From NCBI RefSeq assembly GCF_030540825.1, contig NZ_JAUOEO010000001.1, forward strand, positions 4,043,001 through 4,107,000: a stretch of 64,000 bases of DNA, written 5' to 3'. Source of the stretch: Flavivirga spongiicola (lineage in GTDB: Bacteria; Bacteroidota; Bacteroidia; Flavobacteriales; Flavobacteriaceae). Numbering within the stretch: the stretch's first letter is position 1; every line of letters starts with the position of its first letter. The notes beneath the pieces are model-generated. The model was not told where the DNA came from, searched no databases, and saw only the letters and a list, made by a program, of their open reading frames with translations. The position numbers and the translations under genes were made by a program. This document shows, piece by piece, positions 8,159-17,480 of the stretch.

Positions 8159-9469
8159 CTATGCTTTATGATAATTATTGACTACCTTTTTCCGTTTTCC
8201 TGAAGAAAGGAGGGGTATTTCGTCTACATATGTAATAGTCACTTTTGCATCACTCCCAAAATCTTTTTTAATACTTTCAATTAATTCTTTTTCAAAAGGG
8301 AAGGTATCAAGTACGTTTAGCTTAACCTCATATTCTTTTTCACTTTGTTGAATAAATTGGTATTGCTTTAATAAAGTATAATAATTATAGAATTTAGTAT
8401 AAACTACAAAAGAAGAAATCATATTTCCTTTGGTGTCAAAGATTAAATCCATTTTTCGGCCTTCAATTTTTTCAAATTTTGTTTGACCATTTTCAAGCTT
8501 GATTAGTTTAGCAATATCACCAGTATCATACCTAATAATAGGCATACAATAGTTAAATAAATCGGTAACAACAATTCTACCATATTCTCCTGATTTTACA
8601 GGTTTGTCTTCATCAAAATCTAATAATTCAACATAATAACTAGCATGATTTATTACAAAATGTTCTTGTGAATCAAGTGTTTGCTGGGCAATAATCCCTA
8701 CTTCTTCACTTGAATACCTAGATAATACAGCTGTATTAAAGTGTTTACTTAATGATGTTTTTGTGTATTGATTTAGATATTCAGAATTAGCTATAACGGC
8801 ATTAATATTTAAGTCACCTAAGTCTGTTTTATTTCTATCTAAATACTGACATATTTGCTCGTAAGATGATGCAAAACCAAGAATGTTCTTTTCTTGTTTA
8901 GAGCTTTTAAGTAAGTTTATAAGACTTAAAATTCTGGAATCTGTTAACTTAGAAATATCAAATTGTATGATATTTTGCAGCAATGATTTGTAAACACTTT
9001 TCTTGTTATGTTTTCTCCATACTTCCAGTTCATACAATCTATTTCCAATTTTAAAATTTGATTGGCGAGAAAAATATAAAACGTCGGCTATATTTCTATG
9101 CCTTTTGTTTTTATTTTGAAAAAGAAAAAAAGGAATCCCCGTTGAACCACTTGTAGAAACTTTATAATTTTGTTTTTGAATATAAGGAATTGATTGAAAG
9201 TCCTTAAAGTTTTCTTGAATAACTGTTTTTCTTATAACAGGAAAATCGTCAATATGATCTGTGCCTTTATAATCGAAATAAAAAGGTGTTGATTCGGTGG
9301 CGTGTTTTAATAAGTTTTTGAGATGTTGTTCTCTAATGCTTAATGAATCAGAACTATAAGGGCTATTAATAACAAAAGATATTTCATTCAGATGTTTTCT
9401 AATGACTCCACCTTTTAAGGAATCTATTAGCCAGAAAGATCTGTTTCTTAAATGATTTATCAAATTCAT
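8159..9469 (-). CDS. CapK/PaaK-like adenylate-forming enzyme (copy 1)
   Basis: A member of the phenylacetate-CoA-ligase-like group found in capsule loci (CapK type), about 436 residues. ATP site: KVSTSGSTGIPFFLF. Later core motifs: SRYSSEEVGIIAQQ, VVTDLFNYCMPIIRYDTGD, and near the C-terminus DEIPLLSSGKRKKVV. Such enzymes activate a carboxylate as an acyl adenylate; the acid and acceptor of the capsule type are unknown. I place the start at 9469 (MNLINHLRNRSFW) to match its sister proteins. The longer frame reaches 9514 and would begin inside a TATATTTG -7 box at 9519-9512. It is divergent from ltaE. Confidence 0.82.
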   Translation of the reverse strand: MNLINHLRNRSFWLIDSLKGGVIRKHLNEISFVINSPYSSDSLSIREQHLKNLLKHATESTPFYFDYKGTDHIDDFPVIRKTVIQENFKDFQSIPYIQKQNYKVSTSGSTGIPFFLFQNKNKRHRNIADVLYFSRQSNFKIGNRLYELEVWRKHNKKSVYKSLLQNIIQFDISKLTDSRILSLINLLKSSKQEKNILGFASSYEQICQYLDRNKTDLGDLNINAVIANSEYLNQYTKTSLSKHFNTAVLSRYSSEEVGIIAQQTLDSQEHFVINHASYYVELLDFDEDKPVKSGEYGRIVVTDLFNYCMPIIRYDTGDIAKLIKLENGQTKFEKIEGRKMDLIFDTKGNMISSFVVYTKFYNYYTLLKQYQFIQQSEKEYEVKLNVLDTFPFEKELIESIKKDFGSDAKVTITYVDEIPLLSSGKRKKVVNNYHKA

Positions 9470-9588
9470 AAGTAGTTTTAATTTGTATGTTTGGGGGATC
9501 ATACATCTATCCAAATATAATATTTCGAATAAATAACTTTACATTTTTGGGTTATAAAGTTAATTTTGTACGATAATATGATCGTTTT

Positions 9589-10608
9589 ATGATAATAGAC
9601 CTAAGAAGTGACACAGTTACTACACCAACGAAAGACATGTTAGATGCTATGATGCAAGCAAAAGTTGGAGACGATGTCTTTAGAGAAGATCCAACTGTTA
9701 ATGAACTGGAACAGCGTGTGGCAAATATGTTTGGAAAGAGCAATGCTTTATTTTTTCCTAGTGGAACGATGGCGAATCAAACAGCATTAAAATTACATAC
9801 AAATCCAGGAGATCAGGTCATTTGTGATAAGTATGCCCATATTTATAATTATGAATCTGGCGGTGCGTCATTTAACAGTGGTGTTTCTTGCAAGCTAATT
9901 GATGGTAGTAGAGGTATGTTTAAAGCAGAGCATGTTTTAGATGCTATAAATCCTGATGCTTATTATTATAGTCAAACAAGCTTAGTTGAGATTGAAAATA
10001 CCACGAATAAAGGAGGAGGTGCCTGTTGGGATTTTAATGAGATAAAAAAAATAAGAACTATTTGTGACGAAAATAATCTTGGATTTCATTTAGATGGTGC
10101 GCGTATATGGAATGCTTTGGTAGCTAAAAATGAAACTACTAAGCAATATGGGGAGGTCTTTGATACTATTTCGGTATGCTTAAGTAAAGGTCTGGGCTGT
10201 CCAATAGGATCCGTTTTGGTAGGCGATTCAGAAATTATGAAGCACGCTATACGAATTAGAAAGATTTTTGGAGGTAATATGCGTCAAGTTGGTTATTTAG
10301 CTGCTGCGGGGCTGTATGCTTTGGATAATAATATTAAAAGATTAATAGAAGACCATAAAAAGGCTAAGGAGATAGGGGAGGCCCTTACTAGGTTGTCAAT
10401 TATTAAAACCGTCGAACCTATAGAAACTAATATTGTTGTTTTTGAATTAAATACAGGTGTAGATGAAAATTCTTTTGTGCAAAAACTAGCAGGTAAAGAC
10501 ATTCATATTATTAGTATGGGAAGTAATAAGCTCCGAATAGTCACGCATTTAGATTATACAAGTAAAATGCATGACAAACTATTAAGCACGTTACGAGCTG
10601 TTATTTAA
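9589..10608 (+). CDS. ltaE: Low-specificity L-threonine aldolase
   Basis: A PLP enzyme of 339 residues that splits threonine or allo-threonine into glycine and acetaldehyde in the cytosol. It begins with the family signature IDLRSDTVTTPT, followed by GDDVFREDPTVNELE, HLDGARIWNA and the PLP-lysine segment SVCLSKGLGCPIGS. Full family length, no damage. A TAATTTTG -7 box lies at 9561-9568. Its stop overlaps a dead copy of the ybaB 3' end, and a shrunken second ltaE copy sits at 12230, so this gene belongs to a duplicated block. Confidence 0.93.
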   Translation: MIIDLRSDTVTTPTKDMLDAMMQAKVGDDVFREDPTVNELEQRVANMFGKSNALFFPSGTMANQTALKLHTNPGDQVICDKYAHIYNYESGGASFNSGVSCKLIDGSRGMFKAEHVLDAINPDAYYYSQTSLVEIENTTNKGGGACWDFNEIKKIRTICDENNLGFHLDGARIWNALVAKNETTKQYGEVFDTISVCLSKGLGCPIGSVLVGDSEIMKHAIRIRKIFGGNMRQVGYLAAAGLYALDNNIKRLIEDHKKAKEIGEALTRLSIIKTVEPIETNIVVFELNTGVDENSFVQKLAGKDIHIISMGSNKLRIVTHLDYTSKMHDKLLSTLRAVI

Positions 10609-10694
10609 GCATATTCATTCAGGTATATTAGGCCTGCCTTCTTTTACAGTAATGTTCAGTTTTGTTTTGTTGATTTTTGTTGTCTTTTCATTTT
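10601..10694 (-). pseudogene. ybaB 3' end remnant
   Basis: These bases align with the 3' end of the intact ybaB at 12298: both read TTA(C/T)TTAA(A/G)CATAT(C/T)CATTC, then GGTATATTAGGC and TGCCTTCTTTT. Similarity fades near 10694 within TTTTCATTTT. A missing base and many substitutions break the frame. It sits against the ltaE stop exactly as intact ybaB sits against the ltaE remnant, marking the left border of a duplication. Confidence 0.8.
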
Positions 10695-10754
10695 GGAGAT
10701 ATGTTCACGTCATCACAACAAATTAATGAAATATATGATACTTTGGTGATGAAA
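10686..10754 (+). pseudogene. AEP transaminase C-terminal remnant
   Basis: The plus frame reads FHFGDMFTSSQQINEIYDTL, which matches CHFGDMFTNEKDIGKIYDAL at the end of the fusion gene at 474-1862. Only about 23 codons survive. It starts within the sequence shared with the ybaB remnant (TTTTCATTTT), suggesting joining by short homology, and faces the 3' end of the second CapK-like gene. Confidence 0.75.
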
Positions 10755-10808
10755 CAAAGAGGTGTTTTTGTTAGTTGGATTAATCTAAAATTAAAGAACT
10801 TTTTAAAT

Positions 10809-12137
10809 TTAATAGGAAGTTTGTTTTTTTTGATAATTGTTAACCACTTTTCGTCTTTTTCCGGATGCAAGCGGAGGGATCTCATCTACATAAGTAATGG
10901 TAACGTTAGCATCTTTGCCAAAATCTTTTTTTACATCTTCAATCAGGTCGTTTTCATAAGGGAATGTATCACCTTGTAAATTAAGCTTTATTTCGTATTC
11001 CTTTTTGCCTTGTTGTATAAATTGATACTGTTTTAGCAATGCATAATATTTATAGAGTTTAGTATTAGCCAAAAAAGATGATACGATCTGACCTTGAGAA
11101 TTATAAATTAAATCCATTTTTCTGCCTTCAATTTGCTTAAATTGCATGTTTCCATTGTCATGGGTAATTAATTCGGCGACATCTCCTGTATCATACCTAA
11201 TCATAGGCATAGCATAATTAAAAAGATCTGTAACCACAATTCTTCCAAGTTCACCAGGTTTTACTGGATTATCGTTCTCAAAATTAAGTACTTCAATATG
11301 GTAACTAGCATGATTTATTACAAAATTTTTGGGTGAATCAATAGTTTGATGAGCCATAATTCCAATTTCTTCACTAGAATATCTGGATAAAGCGTGAGTA
11401 TTAAAATATTTGTTTAAAGTTGATTTTGTTTGTGGGCTTAAATATTCAGAATTAGCAATAATTGAATTTAATTTGATATTATCAACTTTCCTGTTTTTCT
11501 TTTCAAGAAATTGAATTATTGTTTCAAAAGCAGAAACATGCCCTAGAATTGCTTTATTAGGATTTTGATCCTTAGAAATCATATCTAGAAATTCAGTTAT
11601 TTTTTCATCAGTTAGTTTAGAAACATCAACTGGATTAACATTTTGAACCCAAGGTATGAATTTTGACTTTTGGTTGTGTTCCAGTTGGGCAACTAAATAA
11701 AATAAGCGGTTGCCAATTTCAAAATTACAACACTTTAGAAAATGGATAGCATCGGCTCTATTTCTGTTTCTTTTATTTTCGTCTTGAAACAAAAAAAATG
11801 GCACACCAGTAGAGCCACTTGTAGAGACTTTAAAGTTCTGTTTATTTTTAAATGGCAGGGACCGAAACTGTTCGAAATTATCTTGAATTATCGTTTTTTT
11901 TATCACAGGAAAATCCATAATAGAACTAGCATTTATATAACTTTTATAAAATGGCGTGGTATTTACTGCGTGTTTCAATAAATTTTCTAAATGTTGTTTT
12001 CTAATGTTTAATGAATTAGAGCTATTTGGAGAATTAATGACAGAAGATATTTCATCTAGGTGCTTTCTAATATTACAACCTTTCAATGAATCTATCACCC
12101 AAAAAGATTTATTTCTTAAATAATTAAGTAAGTGCAT
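10809..12137 (-). CDS. CapK/PaaK-like adenylate-forming enzyme (copy 2)
   Basis: A close sister of the gene at 8159-9469, 442 residues, with the same start context (MHLLNYLRNKSFWVIDSLKG) and motifs: KVSTSGSTGVPFFLF, SRYSSEEIGIMAHQ, MPMIRYDTGDVAEL and DEIPPLASGKRRKVV. Activates an unknown carboxylate. Its upstream region, with the TATATTTG box at 12188-12181, is nearly the same as that of copy 1, so promoter and gene were duplicated together. The proteins differ clearly in the 150-230 region, so the copies are old or substrate use has diverged. Confidence 0.82.
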   Translation of the reverse strand: MHLLNYLRNKSFWVIDSLKGCNIRKHLDEISSVINSPNSSNSLNIRKQHLENLLKHAVNTTPFYKSYINASSIMDFPVIKKTIIQDNFEQFRSLPFKNKQNFKVSTSGSTGVPFFLFQDENKRNRNRADAIHFLKCCNFEIGNRLFYLVAQLEHNQKSKFIPWVQNVNPVDVSKLTDEKITEFLDMISKDQNPNKAILGHVSAFETIIQFLEKKNRKVDNIKLNSIIANSEYLSPQTKSTLNKYFNTHALSRYSSEEIGIMAHQTIDSPKNFVINHASYHIEVLNFENDNPVKPGELGRIVVTDLFNYAMPMIRYDTGDVAELITHDNGNMQFKQIEGRKMDLIYNSQGQIVSSFLANTKLYKYYALLKQYQFIQQGKKEYEIKLNLQGDTFPYENDLIEDVKKDFGKDANVTITYVDEIPPLASGKRRKVVNNYQKKQTSY

Positions 12138-12229
12138 AAGTAGCTATGATTAAGTATGTTTTTTGGGTATAAGTTTGGTGCAAATATAATATTTCGTGTA
12201 ATTAATTTTACAAAATAATATGACAAGTT

Positions 12230-12305
12230 ATGATTATATACCTTGGATAATCATATTGAAAGATTAGCTGAAAATCATAAAAAAACTAAGGAGATAGTTA
12301 CTTAA
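12230..12305 (+). pseudogene. ltaE remnant with large internal deletion
   Basis: It begins ATGATTATATACCT, like the ltaE start ATGATAATAGACCT, then jumps to CTTGGATAATCATATTGAAA, matching ltaE codons near 10320, and keeps the end GTTACTTAA. The product would stop after six codons. About 900 bases of the copy are lost. It overlaps the ybaB stop as the intact ltaE overlaps the ybaB remnant. Confidence 0.8.
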
Positions 12306-12621
12306 ACATATCCATTCCGGGTATATTAGGCATGCCTTCTTTTGCAGTAGCGGCTAACTCTGTTTCGTTAATTTTTGTTGCTTTTTCAATAGCTTTATTT
12401 AAGGTAAGAATAAAATAATCTTCCAGCTGCTCCTTATCGTTAAGTAGCTCGTCATCAATTTCAATAGATTTAATAGTCCTGTTTGCAGTAAGTGTCACTT
12501 TAAGCTTATTGTCACTACTAGTTTCATCAACCAAAACGGTATCTAAACGTTTTTTAGTTTCTTCAACTTTTTTCTGGGCTTCTTTAAGTTTACCCATCAT
12601 ATTCATCATATCTCCAAACAT
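12298..12621 (-). CDS. YbaB/EbfC-family nucleoid-associated protein
   Basis: A small cytosolic DNA-binding protein of 107 residues, normal for the family. The N-terminus [23 protein letters not shown] is the family helix, and the middle ([19 protein letters not shown]) matches the central strands. A TAGTTTTG -7 box lies at 12655-12648. YbaB proteins dimerise and coat DNA; a partner recR or dnaX gene is not next to it here. Confidence 0.9.
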   Translation of the reverse strand: MFGDMMNMMGKLKEAQKKVEETKKRLDTVLVDETSSDNKLKVTLTANRTIKSIEIDDELLNDKEQLEDYFILTLNKAIEKATKINETELAATAKEGMPNIPGMDMFK

Positions 12622-12707
12622 AATTTTATAAATTGATTATTATATTACAAAACTATTTAATTTTTCTATTTTTGAAAGCTTAAATTTTAAGAATAAATTC
12701 ATCTTTT

Positions 12708-14768
12708 TTGAAAAAGACAATACATACCCCAGTAGCTACTAAAAAAACAAAGGAACTTTCAATTCATGGCGATTTACGCATTGATAATTATTATTGGCTA
12801 AATAATAAAGAAAATCCTGAAGTTATAGATTATTTGAATGCTGAAAACGATTATACAAAAAGTATGATGCAGCACACTAAAACCTTTCAAAAAGAACTTT
12901 TTGAAGAAATGAAAGGTCGAATAAAAGAAAATGACACTTCGGTGCCTTACAAACTCAATGGCTATTGGTACATAACACGTTATGAGAAAGGTAAAGATTA
13001 TCCAATTTATATACGTAAAAAGGAACGTTTAGACGCTCCAGAAGAAATTTTGTTTGATTGTAACGAAATGGCTAAAGGACATTCTTATTTTAATTTAGGA
13101 GGTATTGCTATAAGTCCAGATAATACATTAGCAGCGTTTTCTACTGATACTGTTAGTAGAAGACAATATACCATTCAAATTAAAAATTTGATTACGGGTG
13201 AAATCTATTCAGATAAAATCTTGAGCACAACAGGGAGCAGTACATGGGCAAATGATAATAAGACATTGTTTTATTCTATTAAAGATGAAATTACGCTGCG
13301 TTCACATAAAATTTTAAAGCATAAATTACATACAGATACAGAAAAAGATGCTGAAGTTTTTTATGAGGAAGATGAGACCTTTAACACATTTGTATATAAA
13401 ACAAAATCGAAAAAATACATTGTTATTGGGTCTTCAAGTACTTTGACTACCGAATATAGAATTTTAAATGCAGATACACCAGATGATGAATTTAAGGTTT
13501 TTCAAGAACGGATTCGCGAATTAGAATATAATATTTCTCATTTTGAGGATCACTTTTATATTATGACTAATAGTGATGGCGCAACAAATTTCAAATTGCT
13601 TAAAACGAAAGAAACGGCTACCAAAAAAGAAAACTGGCAGGAAGTTATTCCACATAGAGAAACTGTTTTATTAGAAGATATTGAGGTTTTTAAGGACTAT
13701 TTGGTGGTCAATGAACGGGAAAATGGACTCAATAATTTGCGAATTATTAATTGGGATGGAACAGAAGATTATAGATTACCACTTAATTCTGAAACTTATA
13801 CCTTATATATAGGTAATAATGCTGATTTTGATAGCGAAGTACTGCGTTATGGTTTTAGCTCTTTAACCTCTCCAAATTCTGTGATCGATTATAATTTCAA
13901 ATCTAAATTAAAAGAGATCAAGAAAGAGCAAGCTGTTTTAGGAGGTGCGTTTGATAAAAACAACTATGAATCTAAGCGAATTTGGGCAACTGCAAGAGAT
14001 GGTGTCAAAGTGCCAATTTCTTTAGTTTATAAAAAAGGAATTAAGTTAGATGGAACAAATCCACTATTACAATATGCTTACGGCTCTTATGGGGCCACTA
14101 TCGACCCCTCATTTTCCAGTATTCGCTTAAGCTTATTAGATAGGGGCTTTGTTTATGCTATTGCTCATATTCGTGGTGGTGAGTATTTAGGAAGAGATTG
14201 GTACGAAAATGGAAAATTACTTAATAAATTAAATACATTTCATGATTTTATAGATTGTTCAAAATATTTAATAGAACAAAAATATACATCAGACAAACAT
14301 TTGTATGCGTATGGTGGCTCTGCCGGAGGTTTATTAATGGGAACTATCATTAACATGAATCCTGAACTTTATAATGGGATATTAGCAGCAGTACCTTTTG
14401 TGGATGTCGTTACAACGATGCTTGATGACAGCATTCCGTTAACAACGGGAGAATACGATGAATGGGGAAATCCGAATGAATTAAATTATTATAACTACAT
14501 GAAATCATATTCGCCGTATGATAATGTAAAAGTTAAACCCTATCCCAATATGTTAGTTACTGCTGGATTACATGACTCGCAAGTACAGTATTGGGAACCA
14601 GCAAAGTGGGTTGCTAAACTCAGAGAGTTAAAAACAGATGAAAACAAGTTATTATTGCATACAGACATGAATTCCGGGCATGGAGGCGCTTCTGGCCGCT
14701 TTGAAAGTTTAAAGGAAGTTGCTTTAGAATATGTCTTTTTATTAGATTTAGAAGGAATTAATAGGTAA
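12708..14768 (+). CDS. S9 family oligopeptidase (oligopeptidase B type)
   Basis: A cytosolic serine peptidase of 686 residues that cuts short peptides. The N-terminal 400 residues form the beta-propeller, opening with RIDNYYWLNNKENPEVI. The alpha/beta hydrolase part carries the serine in YGGSAGGLLMG, the aspartate in AGLHDSQVQYWEP and the histidine in NSGHGGASGR. The only start that keeps the whole propeller is TTG at 12708; the next ATG is some 50 codons in. No signal peptide is seen. Confidence 0.9.
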   Translation: MKKTIHTPVATKKTKELSIHGDLRIDNYYWLNNKENPEVIDYLNAENDYTKSMMQHTKTFQKELFEEMKGRIKENDTSVPYKLNGYWYITRYEKGKDYPIYIRKKERLDAPEEILFDCNEMAKGHSYFNLGGIAISPDNTLAAFSTDTVSRRQYTIQIKNLITGEIYSDKILSTTGSSTWANDNKTLFYSIKDEITLRSHKILKHKLHTDTEKDAEVFYEEDETFNTFVYKTKSKKYIVIGSSSTLTTEYRILNADTPDDEFKVFQERIRELEYNISHFEDHFYIMTNSDGATNFKLLKTKETATKKENWQEVIPHRETVLLEDIEVFKDYLVVNERENGLNNLRIINWDGTEDYRLPLNSETYTLYIGNNADFDSEVLRYGFSSLTSPNSVIDYNFKSKLKEIKKEQAVLGGAFDKNNYESKRIWATARDGVKVPISLVYKKGIKLDGTNPLLQYAYGSYGATIDPSFSSIRLSLLDRGFVYAIAHIRGGEYLGRDWYENGKLLNKLNTFHDFIDCSKYLIEQKYTSDKHLYAYGGSAGGLLMGTIINMNPELYNGILAAVPFVDVVTTMLDDSIPLTTGEYDEWGNPNELNYYNYMKSYSPYDNVKVKPYPNMLVTAGLHDSQVQYWEPAKWVAKLRELKTDENKLLLHTDMNSGHGGASGRFESLKEVALEYVFLLDLEGINR

Positions 14769-14849
14769 TATAAAAAAATGTTTTATTTTTGTCAGGTTTT
14801 AGGTTACGAATATTTTTAGTAATATTACCAAAGCTTATAAAAAGCATTT

Positions 14850-15890
14850 ATGAAACACAAAAATCAGGTTTTTGACAATGTATTAGATTTAATAGGTCAG
14901 ACCCCACTTATTAAACTTAATAAAATAGCCTCTAAGTTTAAAGGAGACTTTTACGCAAAAGTAGAATCTTTTAATCCAGGACACTCTTCAAAAGATAGAA
15001 TAGCACTTTACATTATAGAGCAAGCAGAGCAAAAAGGAATTTTATCACCAGGTGATACTATTATAGAAACTACTTCAGGTAATACTGGGTTTAGTATAGC
15101 TATGGTTAGTATTATAAAGGGATACGATTGTGTTTTGGCTGTAAGTTCTAAATCTTCAGCAGATAAAATAGACATGCTTAAAACCATGGGAGCTAAGGTT
15201 TATGTATGCCCTGCACATGTAAGTGCAGACGACCCTAGGTCGTACTATCAGGTAGCAAAGCGTTTGCATGAAGAAATAAAAGGCTCAGTCTACATTAATC
15301 AATATTTTAATGAGTTAAATATTGATGCACATTATAAATCTACTGGTCCGGAAATCTGGAATCAAACAGAAGGTAAAATAACACACCTTGTTGCTTGTAG
15401 CGGAACTGGCGGTACTATTTCAGGTACAGCGAAGTATTTAAAAGAACAAAACCCTAATATTAAAGTCATAGGAGTGGATGCTTTTGGTTCTGTTATCAAA
15501 AAATATCATGAAACCAGAGAATTTGATGAAAAAGAGATTTATCCATATAGAATAGAAGGTTTAGGGAAGAATTTAATTCCAACTGCTACAGATTTTGAAG
15601 TTATTGATGAATTTGTAAAAGTAACAGACGAAGAAAGTGCACATACAGCTAGATTAATAGCTAAGACTGAAGGTTTATTTGTTGGTTATACGTCTGGAGC
15701 TGTGATACAAGCTATCTTGCAATTGGGAGAACTAGGAGAGTTTAAAAAAGAAGATAATATTGTCGTTATCTTTCCAGATCATGGATCTCGATATATGAGT
15801 AAAGTATACAGCGATAAATGGATGAACGAGCAAGGCTTTTTTGATAGTAAAAATGAAGTTGCAGCACAAAAAGTTGAATACATAAAATAA
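14850..15890 (+). CDS. PLP-dependent cysteine-synthase-family enzyme, probable cysteate synthase
   Basis: A fold-type II PLP enzyme of 346 residues: PLP lysine in [21 protein letters not shown], and the phosphate loop [11 protein letters not shown]. It has no C-terminal CBS domains. By family it exchanges the beta substituent of serine-type substrates. Its neighbours are a serine-palmitoyltransferase-like gene and a GNAT-like gene, which fits the L-cysteate synthase of sulfonolipid (capnine) synthesis; the family is clear, that role is inference. Ordinary cysteine synthase or cystathionine beta-synthase remains possible. A TATTTTTG -7 box lies at 14784-14791, and a terminator follows at 15907. 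Confidence 0.8.
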   Translation: MKHKNQVFDNVLDLIGQTPLIKLNKIASKFKGDFYAKVESFNPGHSSKDRIALYIIEQAEQKGILSPGDTIIETTSGNTGFSIAMVSIIKGYDCVLAVSSKSSADKIDMLKTMGAKVYVCPAHVSADDPRSYYQVAKRLHEEIKGSVYINQYFNELNIDAHYKSTGPEIWNQTEGKITHLVACSGTGGTISGTAKYLKEQNPNIKVIGVDAFGSVIKKYHETREFDEKEIYPYRIEGLGKNLIPTATDFEVIDEFVKVTDEESAHTARLIAKTEGLFVGYTSGAVIQAILQLGELGEFKKEDNIVVIFPDHGSRYMSKVYSDKWMNEQGFFDSKNEVAAQKVEYIK

Positions 15891-15906
15891 CATAAAATAT
15901 TACTTT

Positions 15907-15953
15907 AAAAAGAGATGGTGTTTTGTTATAAAGGCAAAAAACTATCTCTTTTT
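15907..15953 (+). terminator. Intrinsic terminator after the PLP enzyme gene
   Basis: AAAAAGAGAT pairs with ATCTCTTTTT over a 27-base loop and is followed by a T run. It separates this gene from the next one on the same strand. Confidence 0.6.
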
Positions 15954-16145
15954 TTATTTTATTAATAATTGGGCTGTAAAAATTATGTTCAAACCATATA
16001 AATATTTAATTTTGCATTAACTAACTAAGGACAGAAAGCTTTCATGAAATATGCTTAAACATTATAATTTGTTTTTGTTTTCCCTCAAAAGCAGCTACTC
16101 CTATGTAGTTATGTCTTAATTTTAATAGCTATAAGATTGTAATAA

Positions 16146-17405
16146 ATGAAGGATTTATTTGAAAAGATTTATAAGGACAAAGGACCATTAGGTAAATGGG
16201 CTTCCCAAGCAGAAGGGTACTTTGTATTCCCTAAATTAGAAGGAGAAATTTCTAATCGTATGAAATTTCAAGGAAAAGATGTTATTACTTGGAGTATTAA
16301 TGATTATTTAGGATTAGCTAATCATCCAGAGGTAAGAAGAGTAGATGCTGAAGCTGCTGCTCAATATGGTTCTGCTTACCCTATGGGTGCTAGAATGATG
16401 TCTGGACATACAGATTTGCATGAAAAATTGCAAGACGAGTTAGCTTCCTTTGTAAATAAAGAAGCTGCATATTTATTAAACTTTGGGTATCAGGGTATGG
16501 TATCTACTATCGATGCTCTAGTATCTAAAGATGATATTATTGTTTATGATGTTGATGCACATGCATGTATTATTGATGGTGTTCGTTTACACATGGGTAA
16601 ACGATTTACTTATAAGCATAATGATGTCGAAAGTTTAGAAAAAAACTTAGACAGAGCTACAAAAATGGCTGAACAAACCGGAGGAGGTATTTTGGTAATT
16701 TCTGAAGGTGTGTTTGGAATGCGAGGAGAACAAGGACGATTAAAAGAGATCGTAGCTCTTAAAGAGAAGTATAATTTTAGATTATTTGTTGATGATGCAC
16801 ATGGTTTTGGCACGTTAGGAGCTACAGGAGCTGGAGCTGGAGAAGAGCAAGGGGTGCAAGACGATATCGATGTCTATTTTGCAACATTTGCTAAATCATT
16901 AGCAAGTACAGGAGCGTTTATTGCAGGAGATCAAGAAATAATAGATTACCTAAAATATAACTTACGCTCTCAAATGTTTGCAAAATCATTGCAAATGCAA
17001 TTAGTTGTAGGTGCTTTAAAGCGTTTAGAAATGCTTAAAACAATGCCAGAACTTAAAAATAAACTTTGGGAAAATGTAAATGCTTTACAATCTGGATTAA
17101 AAGATCGTGGGTTTGACATAGGAACAACTCAAAGCTGTGTAACACCAGTATATTTAAAAGGAAGTATTCCAGAAGCTATGGCTTTAGTTAGGGATCTGCG
17201 TGAAAATTATGGAATTTTCTGTTCTATAGTTGTTTATCCAGTAATACCTAAAGGGTTGATATTATTAAGATTAATACCGACAGCAACACATACTTTAGAG
17301 GATGTTTCAGAAACTTTAGCAGCTTTTGAGGCTATTAGATCTCGATTAGAAAATGGAACTTACAAACGTCTATCTGCTTCTGTAATGGCAGCAATGGGAG
17401 AGTAG
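16146..17405 (+). CDS. Alpha-oxoamine synthase: serine palmitoyltransferase / cysteate acyltransferase type
   Basis: A 419-residue PLP enzyme that joins an acyl-CoA or acyl-ACP to an amino acid with loss of CO2. Motifs: NDYLGLANHPEV, PMGARMMSGHT, LLNFGYQGM, VDDAHGFGTLG (aspartate and histidine of the PLP site) and the lysine in ATFAKSLASTGA. It is longer than glycine C-acetyltransferase and has the extended C-terminus of Bacteroidota sphingolipid-type members. With the cysteate-synthase-like gene upstream it probably makes the capnine backbone, 3-keto-capnine. Serine palmitoyltransferase for sphingolipids is the main alternative. A TAATTTTG -7 box at 16007-16014 gives a leader of about 130 bases. 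Confidence 0.85.
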   Translation: MKDLFEKIYKDKGPLGKWASQAEGYFVFPKLEGEISNRMKFQGKDVITWSINDYLGLANHPEVRRVDAEAAAQYGSAYPMGARMMSGHTDLHEKLQDELASFVNKEAAYLLNFGYQGMVSTIDALVSKDDIIVYDVDAHACIIDGVRLHMGKRFTYKHNDVESLEKNLDRATKMAEQTGGGILVISEGVFGMRGEQGRLKEIVALKEKYNFRLFVDDAHGFGTLGATGAGAGEEQGVQDDIDVYFATFAKSLASTGAFIAGDQEIIDYLKYNLRSQMFAKSLQMQLVVGALKRLEMLKTMPELKNKLWENVNALQSGLKDRGFDIGTTQSCVTPVYLKGSIPEAMALVRDLRENYGIFCSIVVYPVIPKGLILLRLIPTATHTLEDVSETLAAFEAIRSRLENGTYKRLSASVMAAMGE

Positions 17406-17426
17406 TATATTTTAAAAACAGATATA

Positions 17427-17460
17427 AAAAAATCCAATTCATAATTGAATTGGATTTTTT
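17427..17460. terminator. Two-way intrinsic terminator
   Basis: AATCCAATTCA (17431-17441) pairs with TGAATTGGATT (17446-17456) over a 4-base loop, flanked by A and T runs. It serves both convergent genes. Confidence 0.85.
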
Positions 17461-17480
17461 TATGCAATGAAGTAAGTAGT

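Noticed and set aside
10677..10979. A 100-codon gene on the plus strand
   Set aside because: Its first part is an AEP transaminase remnant and the rest is antisense to the CapK 3' end; no independent coding signal.
14791..14849. Riboswitch in the leader of the PLP enzyme gene
   Set aside because: Only a weak AATATT hairpin is present; no known riboswitch core is visible.
16146..17405. Glycine C-acetyltransferase (kbl) for the oxoamine synthase gene
   Set aside because: A threonine dehydrogenase is present far away, but this protein has the longer C-terminus of the sphingolipid/capnine type and is next to a cysteate-synthase-like gene.
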